DNA from: Reyranella humidisoli
GTDB taxonomy: Bacteria > Pseudomonadota > Alphaproteobacteria > Reyranellales > Reyranellaceae
Direction: 5' to 3'
Assembly (NCBI RefSeq): GCF_019039055.1
Contig: NZ_JAHOPB010000001.1
Coordinates: 2,950,001-3,014,000, forward strand
Length of the DNA stretch: 64,000 bases
Part shown: positions 35,963 to 44,424 of the stretch, one piece after another
How the letters are laid out: each line of letters opens with the position of its first letter
Position numbering within the stretch: the stretch's first letter is position 1
The notes under the pieces: model-generated
Database searches by the model: none
What the model was told of the DNA's origin: nothing
The model's input: the letters and a program-made list of their open reading frames with translations, nothing else
Position numbers and translations under genes: made by a program

Positions 35963-37543
35963 TCAGTTGCCCTTCTTCTCGATGTTCCAGAAAACGGGGA
36001 TCGGGCTGGTGACAACGCCGCTCAGCCGGTCTGAACGTGTCGCGGTCGGCAGCGTGTACTGGCCGAGCGGAACGTGCGTGCCGTAGGTGATGGCGCGCGC
36101 CTGCAGGTCGGCCGCGATCTTCCTGCGGGCTTCCAGATCCGGCGCGCGGGCGAAGGCGTCACGCAGCCTTTCGACCTCGGCGTCGCACGGCCAGCCGAAA
36201 TTGGCCTTGTCGCAGGAGGCGGTGAGCATGCTGTTGGTCAGCGGGTTCATCATGTCGACCGAGAGCCAGGCCGTCATGAAGCCGTTCCAGCCCCCATCCT
36301 GCGGCGGCGTCTTGCGCAGGCGTCGCGCCACGATGGCCTGGAAGTCGAGCGGTACCATCTGGACCTTGAAACCACCTTTCTCCAGAAGGTCCTTGGCGAT
36401 CGGGCCGGCATTGGTCAGGACGGCGATGTCGGTCGTGTGCAGCATCACGATCGGCGTGCCGTCGTAACCGGCCTCCTTGAGGAGCTCCCTCGACTTGGCG
36501 AAGTTGCCGCGCACCAACCCGTCCATGCCGGCATTCGATTCGAGCGGCGTGCCGCAGACGAACATGGCATCGCAGGTCTGGTAGTATTTTTCGTCGCCGA
36601 TCACGCCCTGAAGGAACGCCTTCTGGTCGAAGGCATATTCGGCGGCGCGCCGCACCTTCTCGTTGTCGAAGGGCGGCACCACCGTGTTCCAGCGGAAGAC
36701 GTATTGCGCGCCGATCTTGTTGTAGACCTCGAGCCGCACGTTCTTGTCGGCCTGCAGCAGCGACTTCAGGTCATGCGGCGGGGCCTCGATATAGTCGATC
36801 TCGCCGGCCAGCAGCGCGTTTACCGCCGTCTGGTGATCGGGGATGGCCAGCCATTCCACGCGATCGACCTTCGCGACCTTGCCGCCGGCCAGGCCGGAGG
36901 CGGGCTCCGCGCGCGGCTTGTAGTCGGGGTTCTTCACATAGACGGTCTTTTCGCCGGGCTTCCACTCGTCGGCCTTGAAGATGAAGGGGCCGGAGCCGAC
37001 GAACTCGCTGATCTGCTTGGCCGGATCGGTGTCGGCGATGCGCTTGGGCATCATCAGCGGCGTCGAGCCGCCGGGCTTGGCCAGCGAATCGATCAGCAGC
37101 CCATAGGGCTCCTTCAGTACGATCCTGAAGGTCCTGTCGTTCACCGGCTCGAAGGAGGCCACGAAGCTCAGCATCTTCACGCCGGTCGAATCGCGCGCAC
37201 CCCAGCGCTTCAGGGAAGCGATGCAGTCCTCGGCGGTGACCGGCTTGCCGTCGTGCCACTTCAGCCCGTCACGCAGCGTGAAGGTGTAGGTGAGCTTGTC
37301 GTCGCTCAGCGTCCAGGTATCGACCATCTGGGGCTGCGGCCGCAGCTTCTCGTCCATCGCGAACAGCGTGTCCCACACCATGTAGCCGTGGTTGCGCACG
37401 ATGTTGGCGGTGGTCCAGATCGGGTCGAGGACCTTGAGGTCCGAATGCATCACCGCCTTGATCGTCTTGGTCTGGGCGAAGGCGGGGGAGGCGAGCAGGA
37501 GCGCGGCGGCGGAGCCGGCCGTCAGAAGGGTACGCAAACGCAT
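35963..37543 (-). CDS. Family-5 (DppA/NikA-type) ABC solute-binding protein, orphan
   Basis: The 526-residue periplasmic binding protein has a Sec signal (MRLRTLLTAGSAAALLLASPAFAQ) and the SBP_bac_5 core: AVMHSDLKVLDPIWTTANI, YTFTLRDGLKWHDGKPVTAEDC, SGPFIF and the late FNAxW-type region. Such proteins bind peptides, glutathione, opines, nickel chelates or oligosaccharides. No DppBCDF-type permease or ATPase genes are adjacent; the neighbours are MFS transporters instead. ATG 37543 is fixed by the signal peptide and lies five bases after the dioxygenase stop. The protein must borrow a permease elsewhere or act as a sensor. Confidence 0.9.
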   Translation of the reverse strand: MRLRTLLTAGSAAALLLASPAFAQTKTIKAVMHSDLKVLDPIWTTANIVRNHGYMVWDTLFAMDEKLRPQPQMVDTWTLSDDKLTYTFTLRDGLKWHDGKPVTAEDCIASLKRWGARDSTGVKMLSFVASFEPVNDRTFRIVLKEPYGLLIDSLAKPGGSTPLMMPKRIADTDPAKQISEFVGSGPFIFKADEWKPGEKTVYVKNPDYKPRAEPASGLAGGKVAKVDRVEWLAIPDHQTAVNALLAGEIDYIEAPPHDLKSLLQADKNVRLEVYNKIGAQYVFRWNTVVPPFDNEKVRRAAEYAFDQKAFLQGVIGDEKYYQTCDAMFVCGTPLESNAGMDGLVRGNFAKSRELLKEAGYDGTPIVMLHTTDIAVLTNAGPIAKDLLEKGGFKVQMVPLDFQAIVARRLRKTPPQDGGWNGFMTAWLSVDMMNPLTNSMLTASCDKANFGWPCDAEVERLRDAFARAPDLEARRKIAADLQARAITYGTHVPLGQYTLPTATRSDRLSGVVTSPIPVFWNIEKKGN

Positions 37544-37548
37544 CGGTG

Positions 37549-38625
37549 TCAGGCCTGCCAGCGGGAGGTGGCGCGCTCGCCCGGCGCGATCTGTTCTTCT
37601 GTCGGTGCGGCGACCTTCGACATGTGGCCGTAACGCTGGGCGGCGAACCACAGCGCATAGTCGCCGAACTTGATCGGCGGATATTTGGCGGGCTTCTCCG
37701 CCGACTGGCACGACGGCAGGCACTCGATCATCGTGTCGTGGTCGGGATCGCAGAAGAATGGGATGGCATAGCGGATCTGACCCGAGACATTGCGCACGCG
37801 ATGCGGCGTCGACAGGAAGCGCTCGTTGCTCCAGCGGTGGAGGATGTCGCCGCCGTTCACGACGAAGGCATTCTCGATCCCCGGCGCGTCCATCCAGCTT
37901 CCGTCGGGCAGCAGGATGGAGAGCCCCTGCACCTTGTTGGGCGGAAGCAATGTCATGAAGCCTGAGTCGGTGTGCGGCACCAGGCTCTCGACGCTCTCGT
38001 CGGCGCCGTCGATCTGCGGATAGCGCGACATGCGCAGGATCATGTGTGGCTTGGCGAAACAGGCGTCGAAATGGGTCTCAGGCAGGTCGAGCGCCAGCGC
38101 GTAGAGCCGCACCAGCTTCTGGCAGAGCTTCTCCAGCGTCGCGATGTATTCCAGCGTCGTCTCACGGAAACCCGGCAGGTCGGCCGGCCACTTGTTCGGC
38201 GCATGGAAGCGGCGGCCTGAGATCACGTCGGGATCGCTGGCATCGCGCTCGCGGCGCAGGAAGTAGGCCTCGTTCTGGCTGGGCTTCTTGCCCTGCGCGG
38301 CGGCATTGGGTGGCGCCTTCTGGGCGATCGGCATGTAGCCGATATTGTGCTCGTCGACCTTGACCGCGAGCTTGGCCTCCATCGGCTGCGCATGAAAGCG
38401 CGCGGCGGCGGCATAGGTGTCGTCGATCAGCTTCTGCGGCACGCCATGGCCGGTGAGATAGTAGAAGCCGACATTCTCGAACGCGTAGCGCAGTTCGGCG
38501 GCGGCCTTCTCGGCGGCCCCCGGCACGCCGGCCAGATAGTCGGCGACATCGATCAGCGGAATCTCGCCACCGATGAGGGGGGGAGCAACCGGCTGCCCGC
38601 TCACGGATTGGATGGATGGCTGCAT
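37549..38625 (-). CDS. Isopenicillin N synthase-family Fe(II) dioxygenase (copy C)
   Basis: The 358-residue oxygenase is related to the pair at 24114 and 25103 but more distant. Iron ligands are H218/D220 (VPHTDSGFMT) and H275 (STPHRVRN), with RYA in the RxS position. It has extra N-terminal residues (MQPSIQSVSGQPVAPP) and a longer C-terminal tail after YGHMSKVAAP. The start ATG 38625 has GGAGGT ahead. It heads the five-gene leftward operon with the orphan receptor, two MHS transporters and the amidohydrolase, which suggests oxidation of an imported compound. Confidence 0.9.
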   Translation of the reverse strand: MQPSIQSVSGQPVAPPLIGGEIPLIDVADYLAGVPGAAEKAAAELRYAFENVGFYYLTGHGVPQKLIDDTYAAAARFHAQPMEAKLAVKVDEHNIGYMPIAQKAPPNAAAQGKKPSQNEAYFLRRERDASDPDVISGRRFHAPNKWPADLPGFRETTLEYIATLEKLCQKLVRLYALALDLPETHFDACFAKPHMILRMSRYPQIDGADESVESLVPHTDSGFMTLLPPNKVQGLSILLPDGSWMDAPGIENAFVVNGGDILHRWSNERFLSTPHRVRNVSGQIRYAIPFFCDPDHDTMIECLPSCQSAEKPAKYPPIKFGDYALWFAAQRYGHMSKVAAPTEEQIAPGERATSRWQA

Positions 38626-38759
38626 CGACGACCTCCGACTAAGTTCCTCGAACGCTAACATGCGCACCGGAGCCCCTGCAAAAAGCAAGCCGTGTCCGTT
38701 TCGCAAGAGTGCTAGAAGTCTACCGTGCGCCAGTACGGCGTTCCCCGGAAAGGTGAATC

Positions 38760-39518
38760 TTGCAACCCGTCTGGATCTCGCTCGCGGCCTGCGGCGTCAT
38801 GCTGCTCGGTGCGGTCATCGGTGTGCTGCTGCGCCGCAGACTGCCCAACCATCATCTCGACGACCATGCCCGGGACATCGTCCGGCTGGGAGCCGGCCTC
38901 GTGGGGACGATCGCGGCGCTGGTCCTCGGCCTGCTCATCAACTCGGCAAGCAGCATCTATGAGGCCCAGCGCGCCGAAGTGCGCCAGATCGCTGCCAATC
39001 TCATCCTGCTTGACGCAGTGCTTGATCAATACGGTCCGGAAGCGAAGCCGCTGCGCTCCCTGCTGAGGGTGGCCGTCGACCAGATGATCGAGCGAATCTG
39101 GCATGACAGGCCGGCCAGCGAAAATCTTGCGCTGTACGGCAGCGGAACGCTGGCGTCGGAGGTCTACGCCGGTCTGCATGCCCTGCCAGGTGGGACGGCC
39201 GTCAAATCGGCCCTCGCCACCCAGGCCCTCCAGCTCGCTCTTCCGATTTCGCAGGCGCGGCTCGCGCTCTTCGAGCAGTCGAGTTCCGGCTTGCCGCTGC
39301 CGGTCCTAATCGTGCTGATTTTCTGGCTCACCGTACTGTTCGCCAGCTACTGCCTCTTCTCGCCGGTGAACCCGACATCGGCCGTGGCGCTCGGACTGGT
39401 CGCGCTTTCGGCTGCGGCGGCCCTTTTCCTGATTCTCGAAATGGTCGAGCCCTTCTCGGGCCTCATGCAGATATCGAGCGCGCCGATCAGGGCTGCTTTG
39501 CCGTCGCTCGCGCCCTGA
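38760..39518 (+). CDS. DUF4239-like membrane protein
   Basis: This 252-residue protein has four main hydrophobic segments: residues 5-25, about 45-62 (GTIAALVLGLLIN), then a soluble helical middle, 180-198 and 207-225. The pattern of a LGAGLVGTIAALVLGLLI helix followed by E-x-R-x-E-x-R-Q helical stretch and an A-A-L-F-L-I-L-E-M end fits DUF4239 (bestrophin-like) proteins. The start is TTG at 38760 with GGAAAGG ahead; no ATG begins the first helix. Function is unknown. It converges with the AroM-HTH gene after 16 bases. Confidence 0.75.
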   Translation: MQPVWISLAACGVMLLGAVIGVLLRRRLPNHHLDDHARDIVRLGAGLVGTIAALVLGLLINSASSIYEAQRAEVRQIAANLILLDAVLDQYGPEAKPLRSLLRVAVDQMIERIWHDRPASENLALYGSGTLASEVYAGLHALPGGTAVKSALATQALQLALPISQARLALFEQSSSGLPLPVLIVLIFWLTVLFASYCLFSPVNPTSAVALGLVALSAAAALFLILEMVEPFSGLMQISSAPIRAALPSLAP

Positions 39519-39534
39519 GCGCCCGCGGCGGACC

Positions 39535-40482
39535 TCACCGGTTCGGTTGTCTCAAGGCCCGACGGATAAGTTCCGGTGTCGACGATGCGCCGAGTTTCAC
39601 CATCGCACGTGAGCGATGGATCTCGACGGTGCGATGGCTGATGCCGAGCGTCCGGCCGATGAACTTGTTGGCGGCGCCCTCGAGCACTTGGACCAGCACC
39701 TCCGTTTCGCGCCGGGTGAGGGAGTCCAGAGCGGCTTGTGGAAGCCGCCGCAGCAGTTCGGCGCCGGTGTAGGTCGTGGCCTGCAGATCCAACGGCTTGC
39801 CGGCGATCTCCGAAAGCCGCAGGCGCGCCGTGCTGCCGATGATGCGGCAGGCGGTGACGACCGGCCTGCCGCTGCTCCGCTCGACCTGCTGCGCCATCCC
39901 GCTCGTGTATCCCACCGAGTTCATCACGATCAGGTCCGCGCCCGACACGCGGTCGATGGCCTGGGTGAGATCGGAACTCTGGCTGCCGCCGATGCTGGCG
40001 AGCGAACTCTTCAGCATCGTGCCGTAGTCGCTCTCGCTCGCCGCCGATTGCTGGCTCGCCAGTGGAAAGATGATGCCGATCCGAGAATTGCTGGCGGTCA
40101 GGGCGGAAATCCAGGCGTCCAGCGCGTCCTGACCGTGGATGAGCGGCGTCCGCGTCGCAAGGCGCGCCCGCATGCCGGTCATTGCCAGGATGATGAGATC
40201 GAAGTTCTGCCCGTCGAGCTCCGTGACCAGGGCCTCCGTGCGGCTCGTCACGAAGCCGGCCTCGACGATGACGTGCCGGCCATCGCGCAACCGGGTGAGG
40301 TAACTCAGCTCGTCGTGGCACGGTGCGCTTTTCGCGATCAGGTCCTCGGAATCATTGTCGAGGGCACCGAACTCGTCGAGCGTGGCCTCGCCCAGCAGCG
40401 GCCGGATTTCGTCCATGACGTCCGGGCGTGGCGCGTGGCCCATGGTGACGACGGCAATGCGCGGAATGCGCCTGGTGCCCAC
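39535..40482 (-). CDS. AroM domain fused to LuxR-type HTH: putative transcriptional regulator
   Basis: The 315-residue protein pairs an N-terminal AroM-like domain (about 1-240; IAVVTMGHAPRPDVMDEI, FVTSRTEALV, IGIIFPLASQ, DLIVMNSVGY) with a C-terminal LuxR-type HTH (about 254-315). The HTH carries LTRRETEVLVQVLEG, NKFIGRTLGISHRTVEIHRS and LGASSTPELIRRAL. AroM proteins resemble the Asp/Glu/hydantoin racemase fold, so the N-domain could bind a hydantoin- or amino-acid-like ligand. GTG 40482 is chosen because AGGAGGAG lies five bases upstream; the in-frame ATG at 40497 and GTG at 40509 would place the Shine-Dalgarno inside the gene. It diverges from the DUF917 operon, whose last gene is a free AroM protein. 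A local regulator role is inferred. Confidence 0.85.
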   Translation of the reverse strand: MGTRRIPRIAVVTMGHAPRPDVMDEIRPLLGEATLDEFGALDNDSEDLIAKSAPCHDELSYLTRLRDGRHVIVEAGFVTSRTEALVTELDGQNFDLIILAMTGMRARLATRTPLIHGQDALDAWISALTASNSRIGIIFPLASQQSAASESDYGTMLKSSLASIGGSQSSDLTQAIDRVSGADLIVMNSVGYTSGMAQQVERSSGRPVVTACRIIGSTARLRLSEIAGKPLDLQATTYTGAELLRRLPQAALDSLTRRETEVLVQVLEGAANKFIGRTLGISHRTVEIHRSRAMVKLGASSTPELIRRALRQPNR

Positions 40483-40495
40483 CTGTCTCCTCCTC

Positions 40496-40513
40496 ATACG
40501 TGTTCGCACGTAT
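40496..40513. promoter_or_regulatory. Palindrome in the divergent promoter region, candidate operator
   Basis: A perfect 7-4-7 palindrome (ATACGTG-TTCG-CACGTAT) lies 14 bases upstream of the regulator's GTG start. It sits between the AroM-HTH gene and the DUF917 operon. No other copy was noticed in the window. It is well placed as the binding site of the LuxR-type HTH, though a hairpin role in the leader cannot be excluded. Confidence 0.6.
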
Positions 40514-40688
40514 AGATCGCCGCCTGATTAATCCATAGACATGCCGTAACACGGGGCAAGATGTCATGCGGGCTGGACCTCGTCGCGCGACGAAAAACGC
40601 CGCTCGATGGTCCCGATCTTGCAAGGCCTCGCTCCGGCGGACCCCTCGTCCATCCCGACAAGAGCGACCTCGCCCGAAGCACCGGACC

Positions 40689-41768
40689 ATGCCCCTGACC
40701 GAAATCACAATCGACGACATCGAATCGCTGGCCGTCGGCGCCTGGGTCCTCGGAACCGGTGGCGGCGGCAGTCCCTATCTCGGTCTCCTCAACATGCGCG
40801 CCCTCTACAAGGAGGGCTATCGCGTGCAGCTCATGCCGGCGTCCGAACTGGCCGACGACGATTGGGTTGCTGCTGTCTCCAACATGGGCGCGCCGCTGGT
40901 CGGGCAGGAGCGCCTCACCGACAGCCGCACCATCGCGCGCGCTGTCGACCTGATGGAGCGCCACACGCGCTACCGCTTCCGCGGGATCATGGCGCTCGAG
41001 ATCGGTGGCGGCAATTCGATCCAGCCCCTGATGGCCGCCGCCCACCTGAAACGCCCGGTGATCGATTCCGACATGATGGGGCGCGCCTATCCGGAGGCAC
41101 AGATGACGTCGGTTGCCGTGGGCGACCTCGAGCCCTGTCCGCTGACCACCGTCGACGTGCGCGGCCTCGAATCGGTCGTGGAGAAAGTGCCCACCTGGAA
41201 GTGGATGGAGCGCGTCAGCCGCAAGATCTGTGTCGAGTACGGTTCCATCGCCTCGACCTGCAAGGCGCCGCGCACCGGCGCCGAAGTGAAGAAGTGGGGC
41301 ATCCACGGCACCACGACCAAGGCCATCGCGATCGGTCACGCCGTGCGTGAGGCCCAGCGCACGCACGGAGATCCTATCGCGGCCATCCTCTCCGTCGAGC
41401 CGGGCAAGGTGCTCTACAAGGGCAAGGTCATCGATGTGGAGCGACGGGCGACCGAAGGCTTCCTGCGCGGTCGGACGCGCTTCGACGGCATGGAAGAGTG
41501 GCGCGGCGCCGCCATGGAGATCAATTTCCAGAACGAATGGATCGTCGCCTGGCTCGACGGCACGCCCATTGCCATGTCGCCTGACCTGATCTGCGTGTTG
41601 GATTCGGTCTCGGGCGAGGCGGTCGGCACCGAGACCATCCGCTACGGCCAGCGGGTCACGGTGATCGCCCTGCCGCCGCCGCCGGTGTTCCTCAGCCCCA
41701 AGGGTCTGCAGCATGTGGGGCCCAGGGCATTCAGCTACGACATCGAGTTCAAGAGCGTGTTTGCATGA
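40689..41768 (+). CDS. DUF917 protein (S-methyl-thiohydantoin desulfurase family), copy 1
   Basis: The 359-residue protein belongs to Pfam DUF917, later linked to thiohydantoin/S-methyl-thiohydantoin desulfurisation in ergothioneine breakdown. Family marks: IESLAVGAWVLGTGGGGSPY, SNMGAPLVG, MALEIGGGNSIQP, DSDMMGRAYPEAQM, WGIHGTTTKAI and INFQNEWIVAW. The frame is open from 40566, but MPLTEITIDDIES at 40689 matches copy 2's N-terminus; the Shine-Dalgarno is weak. It is the first gene of the operon. It could remove sulfur or act on a hydantoin ring; the exact reaction is not proven here. Confidence 0.88.
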   Translation: MPLTEITIDDIESLAVGAWVLGTGGGGSPYLGLLNMRALYKEGYRVQLMPASELADDDWVAAVSNMGAPLVGQERLTDSRTIARAVDLMERHTRYRFRGIMALEIGGGNSIQPLMAAAHLKRPVIDSDMMGRAYPEAQMTSVAVGDLEPCPLTTVDVRGLESVVEKVPTWKWMERVSRKICVEYGSIASTCKAPRTGAEVKKWGIHGTTTKAIAIGHAVREAQRTHGDPIAAILSVEPGKVLYKGKVIDVERRATEGFLRGRTRFDGMEEWRGAAMEINFQNEWIVAWLDGTPIAMSPDLICVLDSVSGEAVGTETIRYGQRVTVIALPPPPVFLSPKGLQHVGPRAFSYDIEFKSVFA

Positions 41769-41778
41769 GGGTGCGGCG

Positions 41779-42861
41779 GTGAAGTTGCGCGACATCACCG
41801 AAGACGACATCGAATCTCTGGCCGTCGGCGCCTGGGTGCTGGGTACCGGCGGCGGCGGCAACCCGTATCTCTCGCTGCTCAACATGCGCGTGCTCTATCG
41901 CGAGGGCCGGCGCGCACGGCTGATGCCGGCATCGGATCTCGATGACGAGGCCTGGGTCGGCGTCATTGCCAACATGGGCGCGCCGCTGGTCGGCATCGAA
42001 CGGCTGACCGACCACCAAACCATCGCGCGCGCGGCGCGGCTGATGGAAGAGCATACCGGACGCCGGTTCGATGCCGTGATGGGCATGGAGATCGGCGGCG
42101 GCAACGGCATCCGTCCGCTCATGGTGGCCGCGCATCTCGGCGTGCCGGTCGTCGATTCGGACACGATGGGCCGGGCCTATCCCGAAGCGCAGATGACGTC
42201 GGTCGCGGTCGGCGGCCTGAAGCCCTGTCCTCTCACCGCCGTCGACGTGCGCGGGCTCGAATCGATCGTCGAGACCGTACCGACCTGGACGTGGGCGGAG
42301 AGGATCGTGCGTAAGATCTGTGTCGAGTACGGCTCGACCGCGCCGACATGCCAGCCGCCGCGCACCGGCGCCGAGGTCAAGCGCTGGGGCATTCATGGCA
42401 CGACCACGAAGGCGATCACCATCGGGCGCGCGGTCCGTGATGCGCAGCGCACGCACGACGATCCCGTTGCGGCCATCCTGGCCGTCGAGCCGGGCAAGCT
42501 GCTGTATCGTGGCAAGGTGGTCGACGTCGAGCGGCGGGCCACTGAAGGCTTCCTGCGCGGCATCGTGCGCTTCGAGGGCATGGACGACTGGCGGGGCGCC
42601 GGGATGCAGATCAATTTCCAGAATGAATGGATCGTGGCGCGACTGGACGGCGAGCCGGTCGCCATGACTCCCGACCTGATCTGTGTGCTCGACTCGGTGT
42701 CGGGGGAGGCCGTCGGCACGGAGACGATCCGTTATGGTCAGAGGGTGACGGTCGTCGCGCTACCGGGGCCGGATATCTTCCTCACCCGGGCGGGACTGGC
42801 CCATGTCGGCCCGCGTGCCTTTGGCTACGATATCGAGTTCAGGAGTGTGTTTGCATCATGA
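41779..42861 (+). CDS. DUF917 protein (S-methyl-thiohydantoin desulfurase family), copy 2
   Basis: The 360-residue paralogue is about three quarters identical to copy 1 by eye, across the whole length. All blocks are kept: VLGTGGGGNPY, IANMGAPLVG, EIGGGNGIRP, DSDTMGRAYPEAQM, WGIHGTTTKAI, INFQNEWIVA. The start is GTG at 41779, ten bases after the copy 1 stop, with GAGGG ahead. Its stop overlaps the HyuA start (ATGA). Both copies keep the glycine-rich and HGTTT motifs, so both are probably active. A hetero-oligomer or split substrate range are open options. Confidence 0.88.
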   Translation: MKLRDITEDDIESLAVGAWVLGTGGGGNPYLSLLNMRVLYREGRRARLMPASDLDDEAWVGVIANMGAPLVGIERLTDHQTIARAARLMEEHTGRRFDAVMGMEIGGGNGIRPLMVAAHLGVPVVDSDTMGRAYPEAQMTSVAVGGLKPCPLTAVDVRGLESIVETVPTWTWAERIVRKICVEYGSTAPTCQPPRTGAEVKRWGIHGTTTKAITIGRAVRDAQRTHDDPVAAILAVEPGKLLYRGKVVDVERRATEGFLRGIVRFEGMDDWRGAGMQINFQNEWIVARLDGEPVAMTPDLICVLDSVSGEAVGTETIRYGQRVTVVALPGPDIFLTRAGLAHVGPRAFGYDIEFRSVFAS

Positions 42862-44414
42862 GGCGGATCGGTATCGACGTCGGCGGCACCAACACGGATG
42901 CCGTCCTGATCGAAGACGGCAAGGTCGTGGGCGCGGTCAAGGCGCCGACCAGCCAGGACGTGACGACAGGCATCCTCGATTCGCTCAGGAAGCTCGGCGC
43001 CACGGGTGTTCTCAAGGGCGAAGATGGCGCGCTGAAGAAGATCGACGGCGTGATGATCGGCACCACGCACTTCATCAATGCGGTGGTCCAGCGCCGGCAT
43101 CTCTCGAGGGTGGCGGCGCTGCGGCTCGGCCTGCCGTCGGGCGCCTCGCTGCCGCCCTTCTGCGATTGGCCCGAGGATCTCGCAACACTGGTTCGCGGCG
43201 GTGTCTGGATGGTCGAGGGCGGCCATGAATATGACGGCCGTCCGTTCATGCCGCTCGACGAGGCGGCCGTCCTGAAGGCGGCCCGGGAGATGAAGGCGGC
43301 GGGCCTCCGCGCCGTTGGCATCTCGGCGGTCTTCTCGCCGCTCGATCCCACCCATGAGAAGCGGGCAGCGGAGCTGGTCGCCTCCGTCATTCCGGACGCC
43401 GCCATCACCTGCTCGTCGGACCTCGGCCGAATCGGCCTGCTGGAACGCGAGAATGCCGGCCTGCTGAACGCGGCGCTCGCCGACCTCTCGCGCGACACGA
43501 TCGCTGCGTTCGAAAAAGCGATCCGCGATTCCGGCATCGATGCGCCGCTGTTCATCACCCAAAACGACGGCACGGTGGCCGAAGCGAGTCAGGCGCGACG
43601 CCTGCCGGTCTACAGCTTCGCCTCGGGGGCGACCAACTCGATGCGCGGGGCGGCCTATCTCTCGGGCCTCAGCGACGCGATGGTGATCGATGTCGGCGGC
43701 ACCACCACCGACGTGGGCCAGCTGAAGCTCGGCTTCCCGCGCGAGGCCAATTCAGTGGTCAAGGTCGGCGGCGTTCGCACGCTCTTCCGCATGCCCGACC
43801 TGTTGTCGATCGGCCTGGGCGGCGGCAGCCACGTGGTGCTCGACCCGCTGTCCATCGGCCCGGTTTCCGTGGGCTATCGCCTTCTGACCGACGCCCTGGC
43901 CTTTGGCGGCACGCAGCTCACCACCACCGACGTGGCCGTCGCCGTGGGGCTTTTCGAGCTGGGCGACAGGTCCAGGGTTGCCCATCTCGATGCCGCGACC
44001 TGCGCGAAGGTCTTTGCCGAGGCGGCGCGGCTGGCGGAGGAGGCGATCGACCGGATGAAGACCGAGGCGGGCGACGTGCCGCTGGTCGCGGTCGGCGGCG
44101 GCGCCTTCCTGATCCCCGACAGGATGGCGGGCGTGTCGCAGGTGATCCATGTCGAGCACGGCGACTGCGCCAATGCCGTCGGCGCGGCCATCGCGCAGGT
44201 CTCTGGCGAGTGCGACCAGATCTTCAAGGACATGAGCCGCGTCGAGGCGATCGAAGCGGCACAGGCCATCGCCAACGACCGAGCCGTCGCAGCCGGCGCC
44301 GACCGCGCGACGCTGCATACGATCGAGAGCGAGGACATGCCGCTGGCCTACCTGCCCGGCAACTCGGTGCGCGTGCGCGTCCGGGTCGTCGGCGACGTCG
44401 CGGCCACGTCATGA
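42858..44414 (+). CDS. HyuA-type hydantoinase/oxoprolinase, short form
   Basis: The 518-residue ASKHA-fold protein resembles hydantoinase/oxoprolinase A subunits. It has the phosphate-1 loop IGIDVGGTNTDAVLI, IGTTHFINAVVQRR, the phosphate-2 loop VIDVGGTTTDVGQL and GLGGGSHVV. HyuA proteins use ATP to open hydantoin or 5-oxoproline rings. Usual HyuA is near 680-700 residues; this form lacks the C-terminal domain, and no HyuB follows. ATG 42858 overlaps the DUF917 stop. The short form next to DUF917 points to the ring-opening step after DUF917 chemistry. Confidence 0.88.
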   Translation: MRRIGIDVGGTNTDAVLIEDGKVVGAVKAPTSQDVTTGILDSLRKLGATGVLKGEDGALKKIDGVMIGTTHFINAVVQRRHLSRVAALRLGLPSGASLPPFCDWPEDLATLVRGGVWMVEGGHEYDGRPFMPLDEAAVLKAAREMKAAGLRAVGISAVFSPLDPTHEKRAAELVASVIPDAAITCSSDLGRIGLLERENAGLLNAALADLSRDTIAAFEKAIRDSGIDAPLFITQNDGTVAEASQARRLPVYSFASGATNSMRGAAYLSGLSDAMVIDVGGTTTDVGQLKLGFPREANSVVKVGGVRTLFRMPDLLSIGLGGGSHVVLDPLSIGPVSVGYRLLTDALAFGGTQLTTTDVAVAVGLFELGDRSRVAHLDAATCAKVFAEAARLAEEAIDRMKTEAGDVPLVAVGGGAFLIPDRMAGVSQVIHVEHGDCANAVGAAIAQVSGECDQIFKDMSRVEAIEAAQAIANDRAVAAGADRATLHTIESEDMPLAYLPGNSVRVRVRVVGDVAATS

Positions 44415-44424
44415 TCGTCGCGGC

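Noticed and set aside
40566..40688. Upstream extension of DUF917 copy 1 from ATG 40566
   Set aside because: The added residues are Arg/Ala-rich and absent from the tandem paralogue, whose N-terminus matches the start at 40689.
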